Assembly: GCA_947044365.1 (NCBI GenBank)
Contig: OX345636.1
Span: forward strand, 37,349,212 to 37,413,211
DNA from: Petrosia ficiformis
Taxonomy: Eukaryota > Porifera > Demospongiae > Haplosclerida > Petrosiidae
Direction: 5' to 3'
DNA length: 64,000 nt
Under the pieces are notes generated by a model, which saw nothing but the letters and a program-made list of their open reading frames with translations, made no database searches and had not been told where the DNA came from. Positions 45,026-57,800 of this stretch are shown one piece after another. A program made the position numbers and the translations under genes. The first letter of the stretch is position 1; each line of letters opens with the position of its first letter.

Positions 45026-45672
45026 TCTTACTCATCTGATTCTCTCCTATCGAGATGTGGAAAGCTGGATATATAACTATCTCTCTCCCATTTGATTTGA
45101 AACAGGTCATTCTCATAGTCAGGTTTATTAATGAAGTCTGGTACCAGGTATCTTTACACTATAGTGGATCGACAACATCTGTATATAAACAATTTCATTT
45201 TAAAACTCATATAACTATAATTATTATCTAATTGTTTTACCATAATTATGATTCAATGTCTTCACAATCCTCAATTTCCATGCTGCCATCCCTTCTCCAT
45301 TAATTTCCCACTGTAGTTACAATGCATTATGTGAAAAAAAATTTTACTTGCAACAAAATTACCAATTATGCCTACCTTCACATACTGTAACAGTAGATAA
45401 CTTTTGAAGACCATTACTGCTTGGAATAGCCTCTGCTATATGTTGACTTGGAGTTTAAACCTAAATGTATATGCGTAATGGTGATTAATATTTGTTTACT
45501 GATCCAATTACCGTACTTCATATATATACAGTTTTTAATTAAGGATTATATAATTTATGAAGGAAATTGCTATCAGTCCAATGTAATCTAACTTACATCA
45601 TCCATACAGAGTATGTAATCTTCCATGATGAATAAATCCTTCATGGACTTGTGATAATTTGTCTGTCCCTAT
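45026..45672 (-). other. Possible exons of an unrecognised minus-strand gene
   Basis: Several short open stretches have splice-like borders. 45672-45597 encodes YHKSMKDLFIMEDYILCMDD before GTAAGT. 45311-45237 encodes WEINGEGMAAWKLRIVKTLN between CTACAG and GTAAAA. 45153-45026 encodes YLVPDFINKPDYENDLFQIK to a stop. Composition looks coding, but I could not join them in one frame and recognise no family. They may be remains of a gene lying between gene 1 and gene 2. Confidence 0.35.
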
Positions 45673-45753
45673 TAGCTTATCTCTGAGCTTCATTAACGAT
45701 AAAACAACAATTCCAGCAGCTTGTTTCTCGCGATTACTTTCTGAAGAAATTTT

Positions 45754-47455
45754 CAGAGAGACTACTGGAGACTCATGAGACTCAGAGAGACTAGTTGGGG
45801 CTCATGAGACTGTGAGAGACTACTGGAGACTCATGAGACTCAGAGAGACTGCTGGGAACTCATGAGACTCAGAGAGACTACTGGGAACTAAGAGACTCAG
45901 AGAGACTACTGGGGACTCATGAGACTAGTTGAGACTCATGAGGCTCAGAGAGACTACTAGTACTGGAGACTCAGACAAACTACTGGAGACTCATGAGACT
46001 CAGAGAGACTACTGGGGACCCATGAGACTCAGAGAGACTACTGGGGACTCATGAGACTAGTTGAGACTCATGAGGCTCAGAGAGACTACTAGTACTGGAG
46101 ACTCAGACAAACTACTGGAGACTCATGAGACTCAGAGAGACTACTGGAGACCCATGAGACTCAGAGAGACTACTGGGGACTCATGAGACTAGTTGAGACT
46201 CATGAGGCTCAGAGAGACTACTAGTACTGGAGACTCAGAGAGACTACTGGAGACTCATGAGACTCAGAGAGACTACTTGTACTGGAGACTCAAAGAGACT
46301 ACTGGAGACTCATGAGACTCAGAGAGACTAGTTGAGAGTCATGAGACTGTGAGAGACTACTGGGGATTCATGAGAGTCAGAGAGACTAGTTGAGAACCAT
46401 GAGACTCAGAGAGACTACTGGGGACTCATGACACTCAGAGAGACTACTGGGGACTCATGACACTAGTTGAGACTCATGAGGCTCAGAGAGACTACTAGTA
46501 CTGGAGACTCAGACAAACTACTGGAGACTCATGAGACTCAGAGAGACTACTGGGGACCCATGAGACTCAGAGAGACTACTGGGGACTCATGAGACTAGTT
46601 GAGACTCATGAGGCTCAGAGAGACTACTAGTACTGGAGACTCAGACAAACTACTGGAGACTCATGAGACTCAGAGAGACTACTGGAGACCCATGAGACTC
46701 AGAGAGACTACTGGGGACTCATGAGACTGGTTGAGACTCATGAGGCTCAGAGAGACTACTAGTACTGGAGACTCAGAGAGACTACTGGAGACTCATGAGA
46801 CTCAGAGAGACTACTTGTACTGGAGACTCAAAGAGACTACTGGAGACTCATGAGACTCAGAGAGACTAGTTGAGAGTCATGAGACTGTGAGAGACTACTG
46901 GGGATTCATGAGAGTCAGAGAGACTAGTTGAGAACCATGAGACTTAGAGAGACTACTGGAGACTCATGAGACTCAAGAGACACTACTGGAGACTCATGAG
47001 ACTCAGAGAGACTAGTTGGGACTCATGATACTGTGAGAGACTACTGGAGACTCATGAGACTCAGAGAGACTACTGGGGACTCACGAGAGTCAAAGAGGCT
47101 AGAAGAAACTTGGAGGGACTACTGAAGACTCCTGAGACTTAGAGAGACTACTGGAGACTCATGAGACTCAGAGAGACTACTGGAGACTCATGAGACTTAG
47201 AGAGACTACTGGAGACTCATGAGACTCCGAGACACTACTGGGGACTCATGACACTCAGAGAAACTACTGAGGACTCATGAGACTCAGATAAACTACTGTA
47301 GACTCATGAGACTAGTTGAGACTCAGAGAGACTACTAGAGACTCAGAGAGACTACTAGAGACTCAGAGAGACTACTGGAGACTCATGATAGTCAAAGAGA
47401 CTAGTTGAGACTGATTAGACTACTGGAGACTCAGAGAGATTAATGGAGACTCTAC
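45754..47455. repeat. 1.7 kb minisatellite, 29-bp unit, with higher-order duplication
   Basis: The basic unit is AGAGAGACTACTGGAGACTC followed by ATGAGACTC, with variants such as CTAGTTGAGACTCATGAGGC. A block of about 540 bases beginning near 45924 is repeated almost unchanged from about 46462. A near-single-copy relative, including the right-hand flank, is at 15708-15852. Confidence 0.93.
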
Positions 47456-47693
47456 AGAACAGCTGGGAATGCACGAGACTGAGAGGATGGTTACTGTAAT
47501 TGTAGATAATTAATATAATAATAACCACAAAAATTTCACTATATTTGGTGCCTGCACCTACTGGCTATATATAACTTACCAAACTTTCAGATGACATAAT
47601 TATACATTGACATTCCCATTCAGTAGACACTTCCTTCCCTTCCTTGTTTCTTTCTTTCTGTCTCCTAGTCTTCATTGTATGAAACAAAAAGGG

Positions 47694-48134
47694 TCAGGGA
47701 ACAAGACTAGGGATGTCAGCAGAGTAAAATAAATTTAAAATGTTCACTATGGCATTCTTGGTTGATTCTAAGTTTGCAATAATTGGTAAAGAATGGTTGA
47801 GGCAACTGTTAGATTGTTCCAGTACACAACAATACATATGAGGTGTCTTGATGTGTGTTGAGGGGTATCCATATGGAAACATGCATATGACAGAAACTTT
47901 GTATATAGAATCATTACGAAAAGACAAACATGGCAAGTTTCCATGCATGTTATCTTGAGAAACATGTTTTGTCTTCATTATCAATATTTCTGGAGAGTTC
48001 TGCAAAGTTTCTGATATGTTCACTCCCTCAAAGTGGATCGGGAAACCCATTTTTTTTAATAGTAGTTGATCCAGAAAGTTGCAAAAACCTGCGTCGAGTT
48101 CCAAAGAAAGGTTTGATGTAGTTCTGACGCACAC
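47694..48134 (-). CDS. Unrecognised open reading frame
   Basis: An open frame of 146 codons from the ATG at 48134 to a stop at 47694. Composition is unremarkable (for example MGFPIHFEGVNISETLQNSP and MHGNLPCLSFRNDSIYKVS). There is a possible internal acceptor (CGACGCAG) near 48100, so it may be a terminal exon. No family was recognised. It lies between the minisatellite and the death-domain exon of gene 2 on the same strand. It could be chance or an old transposon piece. Confidence 0.28.
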   Translation of the reverse strand: MCVRTTSNLSLELDAGFCNFLDQLLLKKMGFPIHFEGVNISETLQNSPEILIMKTKHVSQDNMHGNLPCLSFRNDSIYKVSVICMFPYGYPSTHIKTPHMYCCVLEQSNSCLNHSLPIIANLESTKNAIVNILNLFYSADIPSLVP

Positions 48135-48488
48135 ATCACAATAAGCATTATCATTTTTGTAATTAATTTCGATGAGGTTTGGTGTGGTAACAATAATGCA
48201 TTAATAGTTTTGAAACCACACATTATGAAACTACTATATACTAGTATATATATTACATACTGAATTCTTAACAGCAGAAAAATTGGATCTTTTTTTGAGC
48301 ATAAACACACATTTAGTTACTTTATAAAAATAACTCAAAATTAAAACTAATAGATAGATTTCTCAGCTTTTTTTATAATGGACCATTTGTCTTAATAATT
48401 ACATCGTTATAGTTATGAATAATTAATTTTAATTGTGATAACACTCCACAGAGCATATTCATCTTGTGTGAGTAACAATGGGCGAAAA

Positions 48489-48829
48489 TCAATATAGTGT
48501 GTAATCTGGCTTGCTCATGTATTTGTCAATCACTTGCTGCTCTTTCAAAAACTCCTTAACTTTACTTGCTGTGTTCTTCAAAGACATGGATGATAACACA
48601 TCGAGTATATTCTGCCATGTTACTGGTGAGCATTGTGACTCAATCCAATTCATCACAACATGTTCCAATCGACCTTCATCGTCTAAACTGATGTTGTGTC
48701 TTAAGGATTCACGTGGATCAATAGGAACTTGCAATTCCCTTGCAAATTCATCCCATTTGGCAGAGTGGCATTTGATTAAATTGAAAACATCAGAACAGTC
48801 TGGAGACTTCTTCAGGATGAGACTGTCAT
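48489..48829 (-). CDS. Gene 2 terminal exon, death domain
   Basis: Opened by TTTTCAG|ATGAC in phase 1 and closed by TGA at 48489-48491. Helix pattern: SDVFNLIKCHSAKWDEFARE, then LEHVVMNWIESQCSPVTWQN, then ILDVLSSMSLKNTASKVKEF. The tryptophans in the KWDEFARELQ and SPVTWQNILDVL positions are typical of death domains. Confidence 0.82.
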
Positions 48830-51800
48830 CTGAAAATTAATATACATGTAGAAAAAATGATATTTAAAACTTGTTATCTGTTATTCAATTAGTGCTAATC
48901 AAATTTCACCTAACAGTGTTATTCCCTCAAGGGAGATTGGTAAGTCAGTTGTATATGAATGTAGATGGTCTGGGATTAGTTCCCCAGTAACGAAAATGAT
49001 TCTGACTCAAGCTTAAGGTCTCTGAGAGAATTTAAAGTATTTAGTAAACTATATGTGTAAGTCAAGTACATGCTTATAGCTTAGCTAACAGCACTTGGGT
49101 CTTGGACTAATGAATCTTCAATTCAACATTGCAGCCACACACCCATATCAATTTTGCACTCATGCACATGTACAATTTAAACATGTGGTTAATATTATGT
49201 GTTCAAAGCTGCTTCTGGTTTGCTTCTATGTACTCTTATGATGATACATCAGAATGGAAACAAAGTGACTAGGAAGTGTTGGATATTTTCTACAAGCATT
49301 ACACCAATGATAATAACACAAGCAGCTATTTGATCATTAGTTGATAAAGCATTGAAGGCAGATTTTAAATTTTCATTTCAGTTCTAATATACTTCAATCA
49401 CTTCATGTGACAATAGTAAATGGAGGACAAGTTTACTAGAAATGTTTGGAATATAGCATTATTGTTCACAGTGTATAGTTATCTTAACAAGGTGAAGGAA
49501 GCAACTGGCAAATGCAATGATAACAATTATTGCAATGATAATAATTAATACTAAATTTGAGGATGTTTCAAACACTCATAGAATGCGATAATGAAACTGG
49601 TATGGACAGTACCTGGGAGTGATACCTCCTGTTTCTTAGTGACAGTAGATTTGTCATCTGTAAATAGATCATAGCAATGTGTAAAATGTATAAATAAACA
49701 ATAAAGTTTTGTATAACTTAGGATAAATTATAATATGTACATCTGTATATAAACAATAAAACAATACCGTATTTACTTACCAGGTTTATCCAAATGCTTA
49801 TCAACTTTCTGTTTCTTCTATGGGGAATAATTTATAAATCTCAATACTAGTAAGAGAATCAGACTTTCAATGGACTAATAATAAACATAATCAGCTATAC
49901 AAATATGAGTAGGTTTAGATCATATGATTGTGAATATATAAATATTGCACACATATATAGTATAGTGTAATGATGTACATATAAAAATATTAATGTAATG
50001 ACAAGTGATGAAAATTACATAAAATTACAAAATGTACATACCATGGCTTCTTCTAATAGCTTGATACAATTATCAGAATAGTAACTTTTTGCTATATCTA
50101 GAGCAGTATCTCCATCCTGTAAACAATGACATGTAATGATAATTATTATGATTATAATTATCTGCAAAATGTATATAATTACACTTATTATCTACATTAT
50201 AATTATACAGTAATTTACATGTACATACTTATGTATAAAAATATTATGAATATAATTTAATAATAGATTCCTAAATATAATAAGTTTGTGACAGTAAATT
50301 CCTAAAGATGAGTTTATGAAAACTAACATGTAAACATCTCTACCAAGAGATAATTATCATACATAATTTTAGAGCTGAGCGATAGTACATTTTTCACTAT
50401 CACGATAGTGTTAGACCCAATATTCATGATAGACGATAGTATCGTGATAGTATGTACCATTAATAATTTTTTTTGAAATAAAGAGTAAATATATAATGAG
50501 ATATTATAAACATTGTAATAAGTAAAATAGGATCTGCTTGGTGGTGCTACTAGATTTTACAGACACTCTGCTTGTTATACTTGGTTGTGCTACCTGTTCA
50601 GCTTCTTTAAATTCCTTAATAGTGACTCTCCAAATGAAACCTCAGGTTAGTGGTATTGCCTGAATATTTTAGTATCAGTTTGCACAATTGACAGTGCACT
50701 TCAGTCTTTTTCTTCTTGTCAGGCTCTATATATTTCCCATTCTTGCTAGGGAATACAAAAAAAAATCCCACACAATGCTTTTTGAGCCTTCCAATCTCGT
50801 TTACTCTTCAGCCATAATTCATTACTAACTCACATGGTAATAGTTTATGCGCGTGCGCGTAACCCACATGTGTGGTCATGCGCATGCGCACACACCACGT
50901 GGTTACTATCGATAGTTGTAAATGTACTATCGCGATATATCGCATTATCGATACTATCGCTCAGCCCTAAATTATAGACCTGTGAATCTTTAATCCACCA
51001 GCATACTATATATTGTATATAGTACACTTACAGTTCTTATATACCACAATATAAACCCTTGGTTTAGTGTCTTTGGATGTGATATAGCCCGAGCTTGCGA
51101 GACACTAATTTACATATAATTATAATTTATACAAACAATGTCCTTTTAATGATATTTAAATAGTATCAGATTTATAATTAGCTCAATTCAAGTGTACATT
51201 CATATCAGTAATGTAGTCAATGGATAATATGTGAAAGTTTTGTTATATCATTGATCATATACTAAATATTATAATAAAGTAAAACATCAGAAACGTAATA
51301 TAAACAGAATGATGATCCAGTGAATGAAGATTGAAATACAAGAGAACAGACTAGATGAGAAAAGTCTAAGCAACATTAGAACATATTAGTAACATTAATA
51401 AACTAACACGTTGAAAGGGTTAAGGTAATTATTATCACTAATGAATGTGGCTACTATGTGTAGTTATAAAATACAAGTACAACAAATAATTTCTATGATT
51501 GCTTAGCCCTTCCTTTGTTTTTATGTTACACACTCTTTACTCAGTTGATCATCATGATCATTGGTAGCATGTAAGTGTACTAAATAGTGTAGAACTTTAG
51601 ATCATTGGTAGCCTCTTATTATATGTCAATGAATTTACAAAAAGAGACAATTTGTTCTGCAAAATAATTTTGATCAAATACTTGCCTACACTTGCTCGCT
51701 ATTCGACAATTTTGTACAGGAAGTCAATCAAATTTGGTATCCAGGATGAGCTATCATTAATTCCAAATTTATTGGCTTCCTGTACAAAATGGCTGAATAG

Positions 51801-54800
51801 TTTGGTTATTTACAAGGTCCCTTTTTACACGTTTGTTTAACTGTGATAACAGTTGTAATGTATATTATAACTTGCTATTAATAATAATATTTATATTATA
51901 CATGAACATGTACATGTACATTGAACATTACATTGTAATGATTTGTTACATGTGGGGCTGGGCATGTAATAGTGTGGTTTGAGCTGGAGTAATCTAATAA
52001 CATATGTCCCAGACCCTTTCTCCTACCAGTGAGGAGGCAGTGCCATCACACTAATTACTATACACATGTGTACACATTCCTGTATACATATTATTAACCA
52101 CATATACACCAAAACAAGACATTTATAACATGTTGTTCTCTCTTTGAATTGTTCTAGGTTCACCTACTTCGTTTTTGCCTACTATATTAATTGTTAGCAG
52201 TAAAAGTAGTGACATATATTTATAATTTTATATATATTAATTATATATTAATGCCTGTTTATTGCAATTTCAAAGTCTGCTATGATCATCTGTGGGATCA
52301 ACTGTAATACATGGACAGGATATTGTAATATTGTTCACCTATTGACAAGGGCATCTAGAGTGGTCATGTTGCAAGTGCCCCTAGAGTGGTCATATGTTGC
52401 AAGGGCCCCTAGAGTGGTTTTACGTTGCGAGGCCCCCTAGAGTGGTAATATGTTGCAAGGGCCCCTAGAGTGGTTAAGTGGCTACAAAGAAACATCCTTT
52501 CGTCAGATGATCATAGCAGACTTTGAAATTGCATAATTATTATACATGTATATAAATATTTAAAAATATTGTGGTTAATTAGATATATGGTATACGTAAG
52601 CAAATGTGGAATCATTGCGTAAATGACAAGTAGGCAAAAACGAAGTAGGTGAGCTTGGATAATATCCTCTGTATATAAACATGTCTGGATTAGAAAATAT
52701 TATCATACTACCTAAACACATGCACATTGTACTTTACATGTATATAGCACGTAGAATGAAATCTAAACTTATTAAAAGTTTTAAGTCACACAAGGTCATT
52801 TTTCTTCATGAGTCTCATGATGTGTTTATAAACTATGTAATGGATAATAATTATAATCATTATGTCACCAAAATGGTAAAAGACAGAGAGTACTTACATT
52901 TACATTGCATTACTGAAGACTAATGTAAATCATATTCTATGTAAATATCATACTTGTGACACTGTTATATCATACAAGGTATTTATATATTATAACATAC
53001 ATGTAGATCTGTATAGTAGATTAGCCCTTCTTTATAATCACAAAATTCAATCACTAATGAAAATATCTATTACCACCAGAATTAGTACAATAACATAATG
53101 AATAGGTATAGTGTGTTATTAGAACTAACATTATTACGTGTATCCAGATCCATTCCATGACTTATTAGTGCAGATAGTACATCTACACTGTTGCTATAAG
53201 CAGCCCCATGAATAGGTGTCCATCCGCTCTATGTAAAAGAAATAATATAAGTAATTCTTTAGATTTTGTACAATCAATTCATATTAGAAATGCATGACTT
53301 AATTATGTTGGCCAAAGGATGGTAAGGGGGGACAATGCTCTGATAATCATTCATATAAATTACATGCACATGTATATATGCATGCATGTAATAGTTATAT
53401 AATCTATTATTATATGATTATAAATTTATTGCATGTACATGTAATAATTATATAATTATATCTTTCTATTATTATATAATTATTATTTTGTCTTACTACG
53501 GCCCGTAGGGCCATCCCTATAATTGCTTTCCCACGGGTTCGAACTATATATATATATATGTTTGTGTCACTTACGCGAGTATGTGTTGTATATGTAGTTA
53601 AGGAAGTTACGTGGTTCGGGGGGACTCGGTCAATTAATAGGCGTGGTGTGTACAGACAAGCAGAAAGAAAGTTACGTAGAAACTGGAACTAATAGCTAGC
53701 TATTCTACCTGAAAAAAGGCTGAAATATATTTCTAAAGTTCTACAAGATTCTTTAAAAGGTAAACATAGTAGATGATCAAATAACAATTATAATAGGCTG
53801 ATGTGTTTCAGGCATCATAAAGTTAGCCGTGATTACCGAATGCTGGACACCACAAAGCAATCATAGGGATACCTTTTTCTCTATACATGTATATCTTGTT
53901 ATACATGTACATTTGTATAACGAATACACAATGTAATGTCTGTAAAATATAGTTATAAGTACAAGTTATAACTAGTGCTTTCAACAAGTTAGTCACATGA
54001 CCAAACAAGTTTGATTAGATTAGAAGGTGGTAGAAGGATGGTATCTGGGATACTATATAGCCTTTGTTATGTAGTTTGTTTTATTGCAGGATTTCCATAT
54101 GACATTTTTAAATACACACAGTCATGTGATCAATTACATGTAATACACTGAGTAATCTGATTATGCATTCAAGGAATGGAATGTCACTGCATGTACCAGG
54201 AATGTTAGCCAAAATTACCAGTCTGTTTTGCACTGTGGGGTGTGGCAGTCTAGAGAGGATACTAATTCATAGAGATCTTATAATAAATCATAGTGGTATT
54301 ACAGGTAATACAGGTAATAGTCGAGAATAATGGAATAATATTTATCACAACATTCATAATATACATTGACAATTGTATTTGTTACTTTTGAAGTGTTGCT
54401 CGTAAGAGTGTGGTTTGAGATGGAGCAATCTGGTAACATATTTCCCAGACCCTTCCTCCTATCAGTTAAGGGGCAGTGCCCACCAGACTAATTACTAGAC
54501 ACATGTGTACACATTCTTGTATACATTCTTGTATACATGTTCACCACATGTATACTAAAACAAGACATTTATAACATGTTTTTCTGAGTGTATAAAAATG
54601 TCCACATTAAACAATATTATTGTAATGCTACATGTACACACATGTACAATGTGATAAAAAGTTTTCAGTCATGCATGGAAACTGTTTTAGGAAGAAAGTC
54701 ATTTTGTATTAGGAAAGGTTAATAATTATAATCACCAAAATGGTAAAAGACAGAGAGTACTTACAATTAATTCGTTTACATTGCATTACTGAAGACTAAT

Positions 54801-57800
54801 GTAAATCATATTCTATGTAAATATCATACTTGTGACACTGTTATATCATACAAGGTATTTATATATTATAACACAGATCTGTATAGTAGATTAGCCCTTC
54901 TTTATAATCACAAAAATCAATCACTAATGAAAGTATGTATTACCACCGGAATTAGTAGAATAACATAATGAATAGGTATAGTGTGTTATTAGAACTAACA
55001 TTATTACGTGTATCCAGATCTGTTCCATGACTTATTAGTGCAGATAGTACATCTACACTATTACTATAAGCAGCCGTATGAATAGGTGTATCTCCATCCT
55101 ATATGTAAAAGAAATAATATAAGTAATTCTATACATTTTGTATATTAATCAATTCCTATTAGAAATGCATGACTCAGTTATTAATCATAATTAATTTAGT
55201 GTCTTGATAGGCTACTACATTTAACATCATGTTGATTAAGAGATTATAGATATGACATCATGAGAAGAGGATCTACAACAAGACTACTTGAATTCAGAGC
55301 TACATAATTATAATATTATATGCATACAGAGAGAGACAGTGCTGAGCATCTCAGATTCTTCTGGGATGCATTTGTTAGCGACTGAGTAGACAACAACTGC
55401 CAGTACACAACCTTATTGAATATGTGTCACTGTGAAACAGCCTTTTGAATCTCAATAATGTAATCTACCACCATCACCACGGAATTATGTAACTGCTCAG
55501 TGGTAACACTTACTTTCAAAGCCCTGCATTCACCTAGTTATTTCACAATCGTGATACTGTATCATATCACTAAATGTTTGGCAGCGATATGCTATACTAT
55601 TATTTAGTTGTATCACACATCCCTAATATGTACATATACCTAAATGTGCTGTATAATTATAGATAATAAGTGTGATTATATTTAGTATATCACCCAATCC
55701 ACAACTCACTACTATTAATTATTATACAAATTATATAGTTCAGTTTATATCAAATCTCTGGGAGCTTTGTCTTTTGCCTGTGCATTTGTTACTTGAAGGT
55801 TTATTAAAACAATAATGTATACACCTGTACATGTTATTATAAGATCTATATATGTGAATTAGTCTCCTCTCCAGACTGAAACACCCCACAGTGATAAACA
55901 GTCTGGTAATTTTAGCCAACATTCCTGGCCAATGCAATGACATCCCATTCCTTGATTTTTTAATGTCTATATAATCAGATTACTCAATGACTTATACATG
56001 TAATTATAATGAAATCCCATCAGTACAAATCATGTGGTCAGCCTTTATAGAGCTATAATGAGTAGGATTATTTGGCTATATACCGCTCTGTTCTAATACA
56101 ACATATGACCTCAATATTTCACTTGAAGGGAGTAGAGATACGTACCTGCCTATAATTTGTTCTAACCACTTTCTCAAGATGTTGCTACAAAGAGTGGGAA
56201 TTCCCCTGTTTGCAGTGACAATTGTCACTATAGTGAGTGAGTAGCGACAATCAAAACTACATTTAAGTACAAAAGTGGCCTGAACACTTTGTAGTTCAAT
56301 TGAAGGTAAGCATTACATGTACAAGTACATGTCTAGTTTCAATTGTATGTGATTCATTACGCTCCAAAGGAATGTACCTTGTAGTTTGATTACCCAGCTC
56401 TTAGTGATTTGGCATATAAAAATTGGATAAAAATGAAACTTTAGTTGAAACAAGCACTTCTCTGAAGACCTGTTTTCAGTGTTTCCCCCAAAGGGTGGTA
56501 CCATGGTGCTCTCCCACCCTTCAGTCTTGCTCCCTTACCAGTTAGATACATGTATCATTGAAGTAGATAATTGTCAAGTAGTAAGTTATTAATAATCAAT
56601 TGTCCATGATATAATTTTAAATTATTTGAGGGGCATGTATATTTGTGACTGCTTTACTAACAGCAAGGTGTCTTTATTTTACAGAGTACTGATCAGAAAT
56701 CACTCATACATGTAAGTGTAGCTAGCACAGGGCCAGCCTGGGCCGTGGCCCAGGCAATATTTTTTTTACGTACACTGTAATTAGGAGGTGTGGTGTAAGG
56801 TACAGTGCTACTTTAATTATTGTGTGATAAATATCCTTTTTTTCACTCAGAAAACAGCAAAAAGTTTGAATGCTCTTAAGAATGTAGTCATGTAGATGTG
56901 TATTAAAGATGATGGAACCAGCATGCAATGGCAGATTCAGCTAGGGTCAGTTGAAGTAGCTCCAACTCAACTCATCTGCAAAGGACAGACCACGCCCATC
57001 ATGAATTTATTAACGCTAAAATGTTTCGGCATGCTTCACATGCTGATCTATGCTTTGTTACAGATTCTTTTATTACAGGTTTTTGATATGAGGTTTTTGA
57101 ATTTAAAAAATCATGTGATCGATCAATTAATAAACTAAGGAATCTGATTGGCAATGTCACTACATGTGTCAGGAATGTTGGCCAAAATTACAAGACTAAT
57201 AACATTATTCTTTATACAATTGAATAAACTTTCAAGTAACAAATAAAATCATAAAGTTTAATATTAGTCAAAAGAGTTTGTGAACTGATTAATAGTTAAA
57301 GAAACGTTTCTCATTAAGGTTATGGGATACAAATCATGAATAATCATGGTTTGCTGCTTCTCTTGAATGTTTTGCAAACAAAAAACATCGCGTGACGACC
57401 TACATGTAGCTATAGCTTTATAGAAAACATTTACCTGGAGATCACATCAAAATATGTATTGGATGAACTTATTTTTGATTTATAACTACATGTACATAGC
57501 ACAAGCATCAGCCATTAGTCAGTTGAAATATTATTCTAATATAACATTTAAATAAATACAGTCAAATTTTGGTATATAACCTTAATGACTGTATTCAAAT
57601 GTACATGTATATTAGAACCATTATAATATTATTACATGTGTATAACAAACAATATATAATCACTTACACGATCTCCTATGTTGGCATCACATCCATGTTT
57701 TAACATCATGTTTAGTATAGACACTTTATTGCAACTAGCTGCTTGATGTACAAAACTCCGTCTCTGTATAATGAAATAAGAACAATACATTTACATGTAA

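Noticed and set aside
45754..47455. CRISPR-like look of regular short repeats
   Set aside because: Units are contiguous with no unique spacers, and the context is eukaryotic. It is a minisatellite.
48056..48310. Minus-strand ORF of 84 codons overlapping the 47694-48134 frame
   Set aside because: It overlaps in another frame, is rich in hydrophobic AT-driven codons and has no splice support.
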